Shown here: positions 1 to 9,301 of the stretch, one piece after another | How positions within the stretch are numbered: the first letter of the stretch is position 1 | How the letters are laid out: every line of letters begins with the position of its first letter | NCBI GenBank assembly: GCA_947259075.1 | Contig: CAMYKQ010000057.1 | Coordinates: forward strand, 1-64,000 | DNA: 64,000 nucleotides | Source: an uncultured Gammaproteobacteria bacterium | GTDB taxonomy: Bacteria; Pseudomonadota; Gammaproteobacteria; DRLM01 | Reading direction: 5' to 3' | Notes under the pieces: generated by a model | What the model saw: only the letters and a program-made list of their open reading frames with translations | Told to the model about the DNA's origin: nothing | The model's database searches: none | Made by a program: the position numbers and the translations under genes

Positions 1-2072
1 CTGAGGCGGACGCGGCCCTGCTTGTCGATCTCCAGCACCTTGACCTTGACGATGTCGCCCTCGTTGAGCTTGTCGCTGACGTTCTGCACCCGCTCCTCGG
101 AGATTTGCGAGATGTGCACCAGGCCGTCCTTGCCCGGCAGGATGCTGACGAAGGCGCCGAAGTCCATGATCTTGGCGACGCGGCCTTCGTAGACCTTGCC
201 CACTTCGACGTCGGCGGTGATCTCTTCGATGCGGCGTTGCGCCTCCAGGCCCGCGGCCTTATCGACCGATGCGATCTTGATGGTGCCGTCGTCGGTGATG
301 TCGATCTCGGTGCCGGTCTCTTCGGTGAGGGCGCGAATGGTGGCGCCGCCCTTGCCGATGACGTCACGGATACGCTCGGGATTGATCTTCATGGTGATGT
401 AGCGCGGCGCGTATTCGGACAGCTCGCTGCGCGGCGTGGAGATGACCTTGGCCATTTCACCGAGGATGTGGATGCGGCCTTCTTTGGCTTGCTCCAGCGC
501 GGCGGACATGATCTCGCGGGTGATGCCGGTGATCTTGATGTCCATCTGCAGGGCGGTGACGCCGGCGGTGGTGCCGGCCACTTTGAAGTCCATGTCGCCG
601 AGGTGATCCTCGTCGCCGAGGATGTCGCTGAGCACCACGAAGCGCTCTTGCTCTTTGATCAAACCCATCGCGATACCGGCGACCGGCGCCTTCAGGGGCA
701 CGCCCGCGTCCATCATCGCTAGACTGGAGCCGCACACAGAAGCCATGGAACTGGAGCCGTTGGACTCGGTGATCTCCGACACCACGCGCACCGAGTAGGG
801 GTACTCGGTCATATCGGGCATGACCGCGAGCACGCCGCGCTTGGCGAGGCGGCCGTGACCGATCTCGCGGCGCTTGGGGCTGCCGACCATGCCGGTCTCG
901 CCCACGCAAGAAGGCGGGAAGTTGTAGTGCAGCATGAAGGGTTCGCGGTATTCGCCTTCGATGGCGTCGATCATTTGTGAATCACGCGCCGTGCCCAGGG
1001 TGGCGACGACCAGCGCTTGGGTTTCACCGCGAGTGAACAAGGCGGAACCGTGAGTGCGCGGCAGCACGCCGACGCGCACGAAGATGGGCCGCACGGAGCG
1101 GGTGTCACGGCCGTCGATACGGCGCTCACCGGCGATGATGCGCCCCCGCACCACTTCTTTTTCCAAGCTGCCGAAGGCATTGCGCACATCTTCGGCGCCG
1201 TGGGCGGGTTCGGCACCTTCGGCCGCCGTGGCCAGTTTAGCCACTACGTCTTGACGGATTTCCGCAACGCGGTCTTGGCGCGCCTGTTTCTCGGCGATGC
1301 TGTAGGCATCGGCAATGGCCGCGGCGGCCAAACCGCGCACCGCCTCTTTCGCGCCTTTATCGGTCTCCACCGCTTGCCAATCCCAGCGCGGCTTGCCCAC
1401 TTCGGCGGCCAGTTCCTTGATGGCGCGGATGGCGGCCTGCATTTGCTCATGGCCGAACATCACCGCGTCGAGCATCACCGCTTCGGGCAGCTCACGCGCT
1501 TCGGATTCGACCATCAACACCGCATCCGCGGTGCCGGCCACGACTAAATCCAACTGCGAGGCCTTGACGGCGCTCATGGAGGGGTTGAGCACGAATTTGC
1601 CGTCGGCATAACCTACGCGTGCCGCGCCGATCGGTCCTTCAAAGGGCAGGCCGGAGAGGGCCAGCGCCGCCGAGGCGCCCAGCAAAGCAGGGATATCGGC
1701 GTCGATCTCTTTATCCAGCGACACCACGGTGGCGATGACTTGCACTTCGTTGATGAAGCCTTTGGGAAACAGCGGGCGTATCGGCCGGTCGATGAGACGC
1801 GAGGTGAGGGTTTCCTTTTCCGAAGGCCGTCCTTCGCGCTTGAAGAAGCCGCCGGGAATCTTGCCCGCGGCATAGGTGCGTTCTTGGTAGTTGACGGTCA
1901 GCGGAAAGAAGTCGCGGCCCGGAACCGCCTCTTTTTTGCCCACCGCGGTCACCATCACCACGGTGCCGCCCATGCTGATCATCACCGCGCCGCTGGCTTG
2001 TCGCGCAACTTCGTTGGTCTCGATGGTGACCGTTTGATCACCGTACTGGAAGGTTTTTGTATAAGGTTTCAC
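1..2072 (-). CDS. pnp: Polyribonucleotide nucleotidyltransferase (PNPase), C-terminus cut by window edge
   Basis: PNPase degrades RNA 3'-to-5' by phosphorolysis and is part of the RNA degradosome in many bacteria. The frame is open from a GTG at 2072 to the window start, giving 690 residues. The family is about 700 long, so only the last few residues are missing. In order one reads two RNase PH-like domains (about residues 1-220 and 320-550, the second with the acidic [15 protein letters not shown] motif near 480-495), a KH domain near 560 (RDVIGKGG) and an S1 domain from about 620 ([13 protein letters not shown]). The GTG is chosen because AAGGA lies 7 nt upstream. That Shine-Dalgarno sits inside a small inverted repeat (GTAAG/CTTAC, 2073-2086) that could hide it. 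The gene follows rpsO, the usual order, where pnp is commonly controlled post-transcriptionally. Confidence 0.97.
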   Translation of the reverse strand, partial: MKPYTKTFQYGDQTVTIETNEVARQASGAVMISMGGTVVMVTAVGKKEAVPGRDFFPLTVNYQERTYAAGKIPGGFFKREGRPSEKETLTSRLIDRPIRPLFPKGFINEVQVIATVVSLDKEIDADIPALLGASAALALSGLPFEGPIGAARVGYADGKFVLNPSMSAVKASQLDLVVAGTADAVLMVESEARELPEAVMLDAVMFGHEQMQAAIRAIKELAAEVGKPRWDWQAVETDKGAKEAVRGLAAAAIADAYSIAEKQARQDRVAEIRQDVVAKLATAAEGAEPAHGAEDVRNAFGSLEKEVVRGRIIAGERRIDGRDTRSVRPIFVRVGVLPRTHGSALFTRGETQALVVATLGTARDSQMIDAIEGEYREPFMLHYNFPPSCVGETGMVGSPKRREIGHGRLAKRGVLAVMPDMTEYPYSVRVVSEITESNGSSSMASVCGSSLAMMDAGVPLKAPVAGIAMGLIKEQERFVVLSDILGDEDHLGDMDFKVAGTTAGVTALQMDIKITGITREIMSAALEQAKEGRIHILGEMAKVISTPRSELSEYAPRYITMKINPERIRDVIGKGGATIRALTEETGTEIDITDDGTIKIASVDKAAGLEAQRRIEEITADVEVGKVYEGRVAKIMDFGAFVSILPGKDGLVHISQISEERVQNVSDKLNEGDIVKVKVLEIDKQGRVRL

Positions 2073-2133
2073 GTAAGCATCCTTACAATCAGGCAGGAAC
2101 AAATCAGCGCGGCGGCCCTTCAGAAGCGATAAA

Positions 2134-2153
2134 GGCCGAACATCCGTTCGGCC
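2134..2153 (-). terminator. rpsO-pnp intergenic hairpin
   Basis: A perfect 8-bp stem (GGCCGAAC / GTTCGGCC) with a 4-nt loop lies between rpsO and pnp and is followed on the minus strand by TTTATC. In Escherichia coli the same gap holds the rpsO terminator and processing sites that govern pnp mRNA, so this is probably a leaky terminator or 3'-end stabiliser of rpsO. The U-run is short, so readthrough into pnp is expected. Confidence 0.6.
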
Positions 2154-2194
2154 CTCGATCGCATGGCGCCAACACCCCAGCGGAAAAAATCATT

Positions 2195-2464
2195 TCAGCG
2201 ACGCAGACCCAGACGGGACACCAGCGTGCGATAACGCTCAGCGTCGCTGCGCTTCAAGTAGTCCAGCAGGCTGCGGCGCTGGCTCACCATGCGCAACAAA
2301 CCCTGGCGGGAATGATGGTCCTTGGCATGGTCTTTAAAATGACCGGACAATTGATCGATGCGTGCCGACAGGATCGCGACTTGTACTTCGGTGGATCCGG
2401 TGTCGTTAGCGCCCCGCTGATATTCTTTGATGATCTGCTGGGTGGCTTCAGTGTTCAGTGACAT
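2195..2464 (-). CDS. rpsO: 30S ribosomal protein S15
   Basis: S15 is a primary 16S rRNA-binding protein that nucleates assembly of the 30S platform and contacts 23S rRNA in an intersubunit bridge. At 89 residues it has the usual family length. It shows the family signature from the N-terminal acceptor helix ([10 protein letters not shown]) through [16 protein letters not shown] to the C-terminal [20 protein letters not shown]. It lies between truB and pnp, has its own candidate promoter upstream and is followed by a hairpin. That makes it a semi-independent unit within the large rimP-pnp cluster, as in other gammaproteobacteria. An autoregulatory leader structure is known for the E. coli gene; I could not identify an equivalent fold here. 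Confidence 0.97.
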   Translation of the reverse strand: MSLNTEATQQIIKEYQRGANDTGSTEVQVAILSARIDQLSGHFKDHAKDHHSRQGLLRMVSQRRSLLDYLKRSDAERYRTLVSRLGLRR

Positions 2465-2508
2465 GAAATAACTCCAAGTGTCTTTAACGCTCTCATGAGA
2501 AGGGCCGT

Positions 2509-2538
2509 ATTTTACCTAGTAAAGCTCAATACATACAA
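2509..2538 (-). promoter_or_regulatory. Candidate sigma70 promoter for rpsO
   Basis: On the minus strand TTGTAT (2533-2538) and TAAAAT (2509-2514) are separated by 18 bp, about 45 nt before the rpsO start. The truB-rpsO gap is visibly richer in A+T than the flanking genes. The -35 match is modest. The assignment rests on position and on the known internal rpsO promoter in relatives. Confidence 0.45.
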
Positions 2539-2552
2539 CATTTAAAACGGGT

Positions 2553-2570
2553 CCGGCACGCTATTGCCGG
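2553..2570 (-). terminator. Hairpin after truB
   Basis: CCGGCA/TGCCGG form a 6-bp stem with a 6-nt loop just after the truB stop. On the minus strand ACCCGTTTT follows. It could attenuate readthrough from truB into rpsO. The U-tract is weak and offset from the stem, so it is at best an inefficient terminator. Confidence 0.4.
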
Positions 2571-2581
2571 GACGATGGGGC

Positions 2582-3496
2582 TTAAACACCCCCCACCAAA
2601 CGCTTGGGGGCCACGCGGCCGTCCTCCAACACGCGGCCCACACCGAGAAAACGCCGATCCGCGGTGCGCAGCTTGACCCAGCCGCTGGTGGGCGCGCGCG
2701 GCACGAATACCGGCTGGCCCTGACGTAAAAAATAGGCCATATCTTCGGAAAGACAGACATCCGGCCAGCTTTCCAGCGCCGTGTCCATGGGCAGCAACAA
2801 GGCATCCAGCGCCGCAAAACCCTGCTCGGCCGCCGCCTGCAAGGTCTCCACGCTGAGCATTTGTTCTGCTTTAAAGGGGCCCGCCGCGGTGCGGCGCAGG
2901 GCGGCGACGTGGGCGCCCACCCCCAAGGCCTCACCGATGTCCTCGGCGAGGGTGCGGACGTAGGTGCCTTTGGAACAGCTCACGTACAAATCCAGCAAAT
3001 CGCCTTCACGCCCTAGCAAGCGCAGCGCGTACACGGTGACCTCCCGCGGCTGACGTTCCACCTCGATACCCTGGTGGGCGAGCTTGTACAAAGGCTGACC
3101 CTGGTGCTTGATGGCCGAGTGCATCGGCGGCACTTGCTGTATTGTCCCGGTGAAGCGCGGCAGGATGTCCATTATCGCCGCATCGGTGACATCGCGGGCA
3201 TCGCGGCTCGCGATCACTTCACCCTCGGCATCTCCGGTGGTGGTCTTCTCGCCCAGTTTGACGGTGACGCGGTATTCCTTGTCCGACTCCAATAAAAAGG
3301 CGGACACCTTGGTGGACGAGCCGAAACACAAGGGCAACAGGCCCGTTGCCAAGGGGTCAAGGCTGCCGGTGTGACCGGCCTTGCGCGCCTGAAACAGGCG
3401 TTTGACCTGTTGTAAAGCGCCGTTGGAGGTAATGCCGATGGGCTTGTCGAGCAAGATGATCCCATTCACATCCCGGAGTTTGCCGCGACGGTTCAC
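2582..3496 (-). CDS. truB: tRNA pseudouridine(55) synthase TruB
   Basis: TruB isomerises U55 to pseudouridine in the T-loop of elongator tRNAs and also acts as a tRNA folding chaperone. The 304-residue protein starts with the family core [15 protein letters not shown] and carries the catalytic-loop motif [12 protein letters not shown] with the catalytic aspartate at residue 47. The C-terminal segment resembles the PUA-like end of class I TruB ([20 protein letters not shown]). The start is a GTG that overlaps the rbfA stop by 4 nt (GTGA), implying translational coupling. It belongs to the rimP-nusA-infB-rbfA-truB-rpsO-pnp series. Confidence 0.96.
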   Translation of the reverse strand: MNRRGKLRDVNGIILLDKPIGITSNGALQQVKRLFQARKAGHTGSLDPLATGLLPLCFGSSTKVSAFLLESDKEYRVTVKLGEKTTTGDAEGEVIASRDARDVTDAAIMDILPRFTGTIQQVPPMHSAIKHQGQPLYKLAHQGIEVERQPREVTVYALRLLGREGDLLDLYVSCSKGTYVRTLAEDIGEALGVGAHVAALRRTAAGPFKAEQMLSVETLQAAAEQGFAALDALLLPMDTALESWPDVCLSEDMAYFLRQGQPVFVPRAPTSGWVKLRTADRRFLGVGRVLEDGRVAPKRLVGGV

Positions 3497-3894
3497 TTTA
3501 AATCTTGCTCCTTATCATCATCCTCGGAATCCGAGTCTCTTTTTTGTTCGGCGGCCACTTGATGCAATAAGGCGTCGATGCGTGACCCCTCGTCCAAGGA
3601 CTTATCGAAGACAAAACGCAATTCCGGCAGGACGCGCATGACCATGCGCTGCCCCAGCAGGTGGCGCAAAAAACCAGCCGCTTTCTTTAAAGCGGTCAAG
3701 GTCTCGGCGACATCTTGCGCCGGATCCATCAGGGTGATGAACACCTTGGCATGGGACAGATCACGCGACAATTCCACGGCGGAAATGGTCACGAAACCCA
3801 CGCGCGGGTCACGCAGTTCTTGCTGAATGATTAGCGCCAGCTCGCGCTGGATTTGTCCGCCCAAGCGCTGGGTACGGTTAAATTCTTTGGGCAT
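3493..3894 (-). CDS. rbfA: 30S ribosome-binding factor RbfA
   Basis: RbfA binds immature 30S subunits near the 5' end of 16S rRNA and is needed for late maturation and cold adaptation. The 133-residue protein has the KH-like RbfA core ([22 protein letters not shown], then [10 protein letters not shown] and [20 protein letters not shown]). A short acidic/charged tail rich in D, E, K and S follows, as is common in the family. It lies between infB and truB, with its stop overlapping the truB GTG. The infB-rbfA gap of 70 nt contains a strong hairpin. Confidence 0.95.
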   Translation of the reverse strand: MPKEFNRTQRLGGQIQRELALIIQQELRDPRVGFVTISAVELSRDLSHAKVFITLMDPAQDVAETLTALKKAAGFLRHLLGQRMVMRVLPELRFVFDKSLDEGSRIDALLHQVAAEQKRDSDSEDDDKEQDLK

Positions 3895-3910
3895 AATTCA
3901 GGGCCTATTA

Positions 3911-3943
3911 ACACGCGGCGCCGCGAAACCGCGGCGCACGTGT
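3911..3943 (-). other. infB-rbfA intergenic stem-loop
   Basis: A GC-rich stem GCGCCGCG/CGCGGCGC (3918-3937) with a 4-nt loop is flanked by a further ACACG/CGTGT pairing. No U-run follows, so an intrinsic terminator is unlikely. It may be an mRNA processing or stability element that sets the infB to rbfA ratio. Confidence 0.5.
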
Positions 3944-3964
3944 CTTCGCCGCGCGGGCCGCGCC

Positions 3965-6517
3965 TTAAAGCTGGCGCGCCACCTCGATGCGTTCGAACAC
4001 TTCAATCTGATCGCCGGGTTTGACGTCGTTGTAATCCTTCACCCCGATACCGCATTCGGTCCCGGCCCGCACTTCGTTGACATCATCTTTGAAGCGGCGC
4101 AGAGATTCCAACACACCTTCGTAGATCACCACATTATCGCGCAGCACGCGGATGGGACTGTTGCGCTTGACCGACCCTTCCATCACCAAACAACCGGCGA
4201 TGGCGCCGATCTTCGGCGAGCGGAACACGTCACGCACCTGCGCCAAGCCCACGATCTGCTCTTTGATCTCCGGCGACAACATGCCGGAGAGCGCCTTTTT
4301 CACGTCATCGATGACGTCGTAAATCACACTGTAATAACGCGGTTCAAGACCCCGCTCTTCGGCGGCGCGGCGCGCCGAGGCATCGGCGCGCACATTGAAG
4401 CCCACCACCACGGCATTCGACGCCACGGCCAGATTGACGTCGGATTCGTTGATGCCGCCGACGCCGCTGGCGATGAGTTTGACCTGCACTTCTTTGGTGG
4501 ACAATTTGGTGAGCGACTCGCGCAAGGCCTCCAAGGAACCCTGCACATCGGCCTTCACCACCATATTGAGGGTGCTGATCTCGCCCGCGCCCATTTGCGA
4601 GAACGCGTCTTCTAATTTCGCGCCACGCTGGCGGGCGAATTCGACATCACGGAACTTACCTTGACGGAACAAGGCGATTTCGCGGGCCTTGCGTTCATCG
4701 GTAAGCACTTGCGCGCTGTCGCCGGCATTGGGCGTACCGGACAAGCCCAGCACCACCACGGGTATCGACGGCCCGGCCTCATCGACGGCGCGGCCGCTCT
4801 CATCGAACATGGCGCGCACGCGGCCGTATTCATGTCCCGCGAGCAGGATGTCACCTTTGCGCACGGTACCGTTCTGCACCAAGATCGTCGCCATCGGACC
4901 GCGGCCTTTATCCAAGGTGGATTCGATGACCGCGCCGCTGCCCGGCGCGTCTTTCACCGCGGTGAGTTCCATCACTTCGGCTTGCGTCAGAATCGACGCC
5001 AGCAAGGCGTCGACGCCCTCGCCGGTCTTGGCGGAGACATGCACGAACATCGTATCGCCGCCCCATTCCTCAGGCACCACCTCGTGGCCCACCAGCTCCT
5101 GCTTGATCCGCTCCGGTTCCGCCCCGGGTTTGTCGATCTTATTGACCGCGACGATGATGGGCACGCCACCGGCCTTGGCATGCTGCACGGCCTCCAAGGT
5201 CTGCGGCATCACGCCGTCGTCGGCGGCCACCACCAGCACCACGATGTCGGTCACCTTGGCGCCGCGGGCGCGCATGGCGGTGAAGGCCTCGTGGCCGGGC
5301 GTATCCAAGAAGGTGATCATGCCCTTGTCGGTCTGCACATGGTAAGCGCCGACGTGCTGGGTGATACCGCCCGCCTCACCGGCCGCCACCTTAGTGCGGC
5401 GCACATAATCCAGCAAGGAGGTTTTGCCGTGATCGACATGACCCATGATGGTGACCACCGGGGCGCGCGCGACTTGCGTGCCCGTGGCTTTCGCCTGTTG
5501 CACCAAGGCGTCTTCCAGCGCGCTTTCCTGTAAAGGTTTCGCGATATGACCCATCTCTTCGACCACCAGGGTCGCGGTCTCTTGATCGAGCACCTGATTG
5601 ATGGTGGCCATGCTGCCCATGCTCATCATGAACTTGATCACCTCGGTGACCTTCACCGACATCTTCTGCGCCAGCTCGGCCACGGTGATGGTCTCGGGAA
5701 TCGTCACTTCACGCACGATGGGCGCGGTGGGCCGTTCAAAACCGTGTTTGCCGCTGACCGCCACGCCGCCGCGCTCGCGGGGCTGACGGCCCTTTTTACG
5801 CCGGCCGGCCTTGGCCTCGGCGAGATGGAGTTCCTGACGGCCGTATTTGCCGCTGGGATGGTCCTCGCGTCCACGCTCTTTGCCCGGACGCCGCTTCTCT
5901 TTCTTATCCTTATCTTTCGCGGCGTCGGGAGCGGCCTTGGCCACCTCCACGGCGGCTGGCGTCTCAACCTTGACCTTCGCGATCATCTCCGCGTTGCGTC
6001 GCGCCTCTTCCTCGGCGCGCCGCGCCTCTTCCTCGACTTGCAGGCGGCGCGCCTCGACGAGACGCGCTTCTTCTTCGATGCGGCGTTTTTCTTCTTCCTC
6101 GCGGCGCCGCGCCTCGGCGAGGCGAGCCTGTTCCGCTTCCTCCACCCGCGCGCGTTCCGCCAGCTGGGTTTCGAGCTGGGCCATCTCATCGGCCATGGCC
6201 ACGCTGCGTTTAACGTAGGTACGATGGCGCCGCACCTCGACGTTGACCGTCTTGGCCTTACCCTGCGGCCCGGACTGACGCAGCTCGCTGAGGGTGCGGC
6301 GCTTCAAGGTGATTTTTTTCGGCTCCGCCGCCCCGGGCTGTTCAGACGGCTGGCCGTGATTGCGCCGCAGATATTGCAGCAGGTCCACTTTCTCTTTATC
6401 CGTGATCGTCTGCTCAGCCGAGCGTATATTCGATCCGGCCTCTTCAAGCTGGACCAATAAACGGTCTACCGGTATCCCCACGACATCAGCGAATTGTTTT
6501 ACGGTTACTTCCGACAT
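3965..6517 (-). CDS. infB: Translation initiation factor IF-2
   Basis: IF-2 is the GTPase that delivers fMet-tRNA to the 30S subunit and promotes 50S joining. The 850-residue protein has an N-terminal IF2-N domain (about 1-50), a long charged E/R/A-rich linker (about 115-180, likely helical), a Lys/Arg-rich basic stretch (about 200-250) and a second IF2-N-like segment (about 270-330). The GTPase domain shows G1 GHVDHGKT (359-366), then DTPGHEAF and NKIDKPGAE. Beta-barrel domains and the C-terminal fMet-tRNA-binding domain follow. It lies 34 nt downstream of nusA and 70 nt upstream of rbfA, the canonical order. The start has the typical [10 protein letters not shown] opening. Confidence 0.98.
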   Translation of the reverse strand: MSEVTVKQFADVVGIPVDRLLVQLEEAGSNIRSAEQTITDKEKVDLLQYLRRNHGQPSEQPGAAEPKKITLKRRTLSELRQSGPQGKAKTVNVEVRRHRTYVKRSVAMADEMAQLETQLAERARVEEAEQARLAEARRREEEEKRRIEEEARLVEARRLQVEEEARRAEEEARRNAEMIAKVKVETPAAVEVAKAAPDAAKDKDKKEKRRPGKERGREDHPSGKYGRQELHLAEAKAGRRKKGRQPRERGGVAVSGKHGFERPTAPIVREVTIPETITVAELAQKMSVKVTEVIKFMMSMGSMATINQVLDQETATLVVEEMGHIAKPLQESALEDALVQQAKATGTQVARAPVVTIMGHVDHGKTSLLDYVRRTKVAAGEAGGITQHVGAYHVQTDKGMITFLDTPGHEAFTAMRARGAKVTDIVVLVVAADDGVMPQTLEAVQHAKAGGVPIIVAVNKIDKPGAEPERIKQELVGHEVVPEEWGGDTMFVHVSAKTGEGVDALLASILTQAEVMELTAVKDAPGSGAVIESTLDKGRGPMATILVQNGTVRKGDILLAGHEYGRVRAMFDESGRAVDEAGPSIPVVVLGLSGTPNAGDSAQVLTDERKAREIALFRQGKFRDVEFARQRGAKLEDAFSQMGAGEISTLNMVVKADVQGSLEALRESLTKLSTKEVQVKLIASGVGGINESDVNLAVASNAVVVGFNVRADASARRAAEERGLEPRYYSVIYDVIDDVKKALSGMLSPEIKEQIVGLAQVRDVFRSPKIGAIAGCLVMEGSVKRNSPIRVLRDNVVIYEGVLESLRRFKDDVNEVRAGTECGIGVKDYNDVKPGDQIEVFERIEVARQL

Positions 6518-6551
6518 GCGTAGCCTCTCGCTCCATTAAACCCAAGTGTGT

Positions 6552-8045
6552 TCACCCTTGCTGTTCATTGGCAAACCAGGGTTCGCGCGCCGTCATGATC
6601 AATTCACTGGCACGCTGTTCATCCATTCCTTCCACATCCAGCAATTCATCGACGGATTGCTCCGCCAAATCCTCGCGGGTCAGCACGCCGCGTTGCGCTA
6701 GACTGAAAGCCAGGCTGCGGTCCATGCCCTTGATCTCCAGTAAATCCTCCGCCGGTTCCGCGGCGCTTTCTTCCTTGACGATGGCGCGGGTCAGCAACAC
6801 GTCGCGGGCGCGGTTGCGCAATTCATCGACGATGGCCTCATCGAACTCCTCGATATTCATCAGCTCTTGCACCGGCACGTAGGCGATTTCCTCGACGCTG
6901 GAAAACCCTTCCTGCACCAGAATATTCGCCACTTCCTCATCGACGTCCAGCTGCTCCATGAACGCGGCCTTGAGCGCCAAGGTTTCCGATTCGCTCTTCT
7001 CCACCGCCTGCGATTCACTCATCACATTGAGTTCCCAACCGGTCAAATGGCTGGCGAGGCGCACGTTCTGCCCGCCACGGCCGATGGCCTGCGACAAACC
7101 TTCTTCCGCCACCGCCACGTCCATGCTGTGGGTCTCTTCATCGACCACGATGGACTGTACTTCCGCCGGCGACATGGCGTTGATGACGAATTGAGCGGGG
7201 TTTTCGTTCCACAGAATAATGTCGATGCGCTCGCCGGCCAACTCATTGGACACCGCTTGCACCCGCGAACCGCGCATGCCGACGCAGGCGCCAACGGGAT
7301 CGATGCGCTGATCATTGGTCTTCACCGCGATCTTGGCGCGCGAACCGGGATCGCGCGCGGCGCTGACGATTTCGATCACGCCCTCACCCGCCTCCGGCAC
7401 TTCCAGCTTGAACAGCGCGATCAGCAATTCCGGCGCGGTGCGCGAGACGAACAACTGTGGACCGCGCGCCTCGGAACGCACTTCGCGCAAATAGCCGCGC
7501 ACGCGATCGCCATTACGCACGTTCTCGCGGGGGATCATGTCCTCGCGGCTGATGATGGCCTCGGCATTGCCGCCCAAGTCCATAATCACGCTGCCGCGCT
7601 CGACGCGCTTGACCACGCCGGTCACCAATTCGCCGACGCGGTCTTTGTATGCATCCACCACCTGCGCGCGCTCGGCCTCACGCACCTTTTGGACTATCAC
7701 CTGTTTAGCGGTCTGCGCGGCGATGCGGCCGAAGGCCACCGATTCCATGGGCTGTTCGATGAACTCGCCCGCGGTGATGCCGGGATGGGTGTCCTGCACC
7801 TCGCTGACATACTCCTGGCGCTCGGGGAATTCCATGGGCTGCTCATCGGGGATGACTTCCCAGCGGCGGAAGGTGGCGTAATCGCCCGTATTGCGGTCGA
7901 TGCTCACCCGGACGTCGATTTCCTCGTCATGGCGTTTCTTGGTCGCCGTCGCCAAGGCCGCTTCGATGGCCTCGAAGATAATATTTTCATCGACGCCCTT
8001 CTCGTTTGAGACGGCCTCTACCACCAACAGAATTTCTTTACTCAT
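6552..8045 (-). CDS. nusA: Transcription termination/antitermination factor NusA
   Basis: NusA binds RNA polymerase and nascent RNA and modulates pausing, intrinsic termination and antitermination. From the ATG at 8045 ([17 protein letters not shown]) the protein is 497 residues. Its domains are an N-terminal RNAP-binding domain (about 1-130), S1 (about 135-200), KH1 and KH2 (about 230-345, with [20 protein letters not shown] and [12 protein letters not shown]), and two C-terminal helix-hairpin acidic repeats (about 365-490). An in-frame extension to 8084 is open, but MSKEIL matches the family start. It sits between rimP and infB. NusA is known to repress its own operon in E. coli by enhancing leader termination, which makes the hairpin before rimP relevant. 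Confidence 0.98.
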   Translation of the reverse strand: MSKEILLVVEAVSNEKGVDENIIFEAIEAALATATKKRHDEEIDVRVSIDRNTGDYATFRRWEVIPDEQPMEFPERQEYVSEVQDTHPGITAGEFIEQPMESVAFGRIAAQTAKQVIVQKVREAERAQVVDAYKDRVGELVTGVVKRVERGSVIMDLGGNAEAIISREDMIPRENVRNGDRVRGYLREVRSEARGPQLFVSRTAPELLIALFKLEVPEAGEGVIEIVSAARDPGSRAKIAVKTNDQRIDPVGACVGMRGSRVQAVSNELAGERIDIILWNENPAQFVINAMSPAEVQSIVVDEETHSMDVAVAEEGLSQAIGRGGQNVRLASHLTGWELNVMSESQAVEKSESETLALKAAFMEQLDVDEEVANILVQEGFSSVEEIAYVPVQELMNIEEFDEAIVDELRNRARDVLLTRAIVKEESAAEPAEDLLEIKGMDRSLAFSLAQRGVLTREDLAEQSVDELLDVEGMDEQRASELIMTAREPWFANEQQG

Positions 8046-8130
8046 GCTTCTCGCCCCTACTTGAGTTTCCGGCCATCCCTGCACACGATCCTGGCCGCGA
8101 CCTTACCCAAATCCAACCGCCCAGCGCCTT

Positions 8131-8586
8131 TTATAGCTGCGGCACCAAACGCGCCTGCTCAATATTATCCAAGGCGATCCGCACTTCCTCGCCGTCTTGG
8201 ACCAGCACTATCTCCGTACCCTGCACACCTTGCAATAGACCGGCGAAATTGCGCCGTCCCGCCAAGGGCAAAGACAGCCGCAGCTTCACCTGATTCCCCG
8301 CGAAGCGGCTGAAATGATCCGCCGTAAACAGCGGCCGGTCCAGCCCCGGCGAGGATACCTCCAAAATGTAGTGGCCGCTGATCGGTTCTTCCACTTCCAA
8401 GGCGCCACTCACTTGATGGCTGACCCGTTCACAATCATCCACCGTAATCCCTTCGGGGCTGTCGATGTATATCCGCAGCAGGGAACGCCGGCCTTGGGGA
8501 AGATATTCCACCCCGACCAGTTCGTAACCCAGTCCGCGCACCGCCGCCTCGACGGGCCGGCGCACCTTCTCGGATGCCCGCGCCAC
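8131..8586 (-). CDS. rimP: Ribosome maturation factor RimP
   Basis: RimP assists early maturation of the 30S subunit. I choose the GTG at 8586 because a GGAGG Shine-Dalgarno (8592-8596) lies 5 nt before it and the resulting 151 residues match the usual length. A longer frame to an ATG at 8616 would start inside a terminator-like hairpin. Conserved segments include the N-terminal alpha/beta part (EAAVRGLGYELVGVEY, LRIYIDSPEGITVDDCERVS), LEVSSPGLDRPLFTADHF, and the C-terminal SH3-like region ending in NIEQARLVP. It is the first gene of the nusA-infB cluster. Confidence 0.95.
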   Translation of the reverse strand: MARASEKVRRPVEAAVRGLGYELVGVEYLPQGRRSLLRIYIDSPEGITVDDCERVSHQVSGALEVEEPISGHYILEVSSPGLDRPLFTADHFSRFAGNQVKLRLSLPLAGRRNFAGLLQGVQGTEIVLVQDGEEVRIALDNIEQARLVPQL

Positions 8587-8595
8587 ACACGCCTC

Positions 8596-8623
8596 CAAAA
8601 ACAAAAAATGGGCCAACGGCCCA
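8596..8623 (-). terminator. Intrinsic terminator/attenuator directly upstream of rimP
   Basis: On the minus strand TGGGCC-GTT-GGCCCA (8609-8623) is followed at once by TTTTTTGTTTTT, and the rimP Shine-Dalgarno GGAGG begins right after the U-run. There is no room for a promoter between this hairpin and rimP, so any transcript of the operon must read through it. An upstream segment (8706-8713, ACGGCCAA on the minus strand) can pair with the terminator arm and could act as an anti-terminator; that pairing is speculative. Confidence 0.75.
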
Positions 8624-8735
8624 CTGCATCACTACTTCAGAAATGGCAGCGACCAACCGGCTAGGCTCGCCGCTGCATGCCCGCTTGGGCACCATCACTT
8701 TCAACTTGGCCGTCCATCACCGCACGAGTGCAGTT

Positions 8736-8767
8736 AACAAAAAGCCCCGATTCCGGGGCTTTTTGTT
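8736..8767 (-). terminator. Intrinsic terminator of tRNA-fMet
   Basis: A perfect 14-bp inverted repeat (AACAAAAAGCCCCG and its complement) with a 4-nt loop lies 13 nt after the tRNA 3' end. The minus-strand RNA ends in CTTTTTGTT. Because the arms include both A and T runs, it could terminate in either direction. It separates the tRNA from rimP, much like the metY-rimP leader of E. coli. Confidence 0.9.
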
Positions 8768-8780
8768 GTTATATATCGGC

Positions 8781-8857
8781 TGGTAGCGGGGGCAGGATTT
8801 GAACCTGCGACCTTCGGGTTATGAGCCCGACGAGCTGCCAGACTGCTCCACCCCGCA
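8781..8857 (-). tRNA. Initiator tRNA-fMet (CAU), CCA encoded
   Basis: The 77-nt sequence folds as a cloverleaf with anticodon CAT in the loop CTCATAA. The anticodon stem has the three consecutive G-C pairs (GGG/CCC) diagnostic of initiator tRNA. The T-loop is TTCAAAT and the 3' CCA is encoded. Position 1 is U and position 72 is U, so the first acceptor pair is unpaired, as initiation requires, but by U-U rather than the C-A of E. coli. It lies upstream of rimP, like metY in E. coli, and has its own promoter and terminator. Confidence 0.97.
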
Positions 8858-8868
8858 GCAGAGCGCGT

Positions 8869-8897
8869 ATCTTAGCAAAGCGCTTGTCACGCATCAA
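8869..8897 (-). promoter_or_regulatory. sigma70 promoter of tRNA-fMet
   Basis: TTGATG (8892-8897) and TAAGAT (8869-8874) are separated by exactly 17 bp on the minus strand, and the tRNA begins 11 nt after the -10. The discriminator ACGCGCTC is GC-rich, typical of stringently controlled stable-RNA promoters. The -35 overlaps the stop codon of acpS. Confidence 0.75.
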
Positions 8898-9301
8898 GGG
8901 AATGCGTGAGATAACTTGGGTTCTTTCAACAATAAAATGACAAAGGCCACCGCATACTCCTGCTCATCGGCCAAACTGAGGTGGCTTTCGCCGATCCCGG
9001 CCGTCTCCATCAACGCCCGGGTATGGCCGCTGCAAGCCAGGCCGGGCTTGCCCGCGGCATTGTGGACCACCGCGATGTCGCTGAGTTTAACACCGTCGCG
9101 AAACCCCGTGCCCAAGGCCTTGACCATCGCCTCCTTAGCCGCGAAGCGCTTGGCGAGAAAGGCGGCGGGCCGTTTGTCGCCCGCGAAGCCAGCCAGCTCG
9201 GCGGGGGTTAAAATCTTGGTGGCGAAGCGCTGGCCGTAGCGCTCCCAGTTGGCTTGGATACGCGCCACGCGGACGATGTCGGTGCCGATACCGTAAATCA
9301 C
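8894..9301 (-). CDS. acpS: Holo-[acyl-carrier-protein] synthase
   Basis: AcpS transfers 4'-phosphopantetheine from coenzyme A to the serine of acyl carrier protein, activating it for fatty acid synthesis. The 135-residue protein has the N-terminal [14 protein letters not shown] with the metal-binding Asp at residue 8, and the second motif [15 protein letters not shown]. The start is GTG and overlaps the pdxJ stop by 4 nt (GTGA), so the two are probably translationally coupled. The pdxJ-acpS pair after recO and era is a standard gammaproteobacterial order. Its 3' end overlaps the tRNA-fMet promoter. Confidence 0.96.
   Translation of the reverse strand: MIYGIGTDIVRVARIQANWERYGQRFATKILTPAELAGFAGDKRPAAFLAKRFAAKEAMVKALGTGFRDGVKLSDIAVVHNAAGKPGLACSGHTRALMETAGIGESHLSLADEQEYAVAFVILLLKEPKLSHAFP

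Noticed and set aside
6000-6190. Repetitive GCGCCTC-type sequence within infB suspected as a DNA repeat or CRISPR-like array
   Set aside because: It encodes the charged E/R/A-rich linker of IF-2; the periodicity reflects protein composition.
5546-6460. Long forward-strand open frames opposite infB, nusA, ppiD, lysS and other genes
   Set aside because: They are GC-skewed shadows of the minus-strand genes, have His/Arg/Ala-rich translations without domains, and lack ribosome-binding sites.
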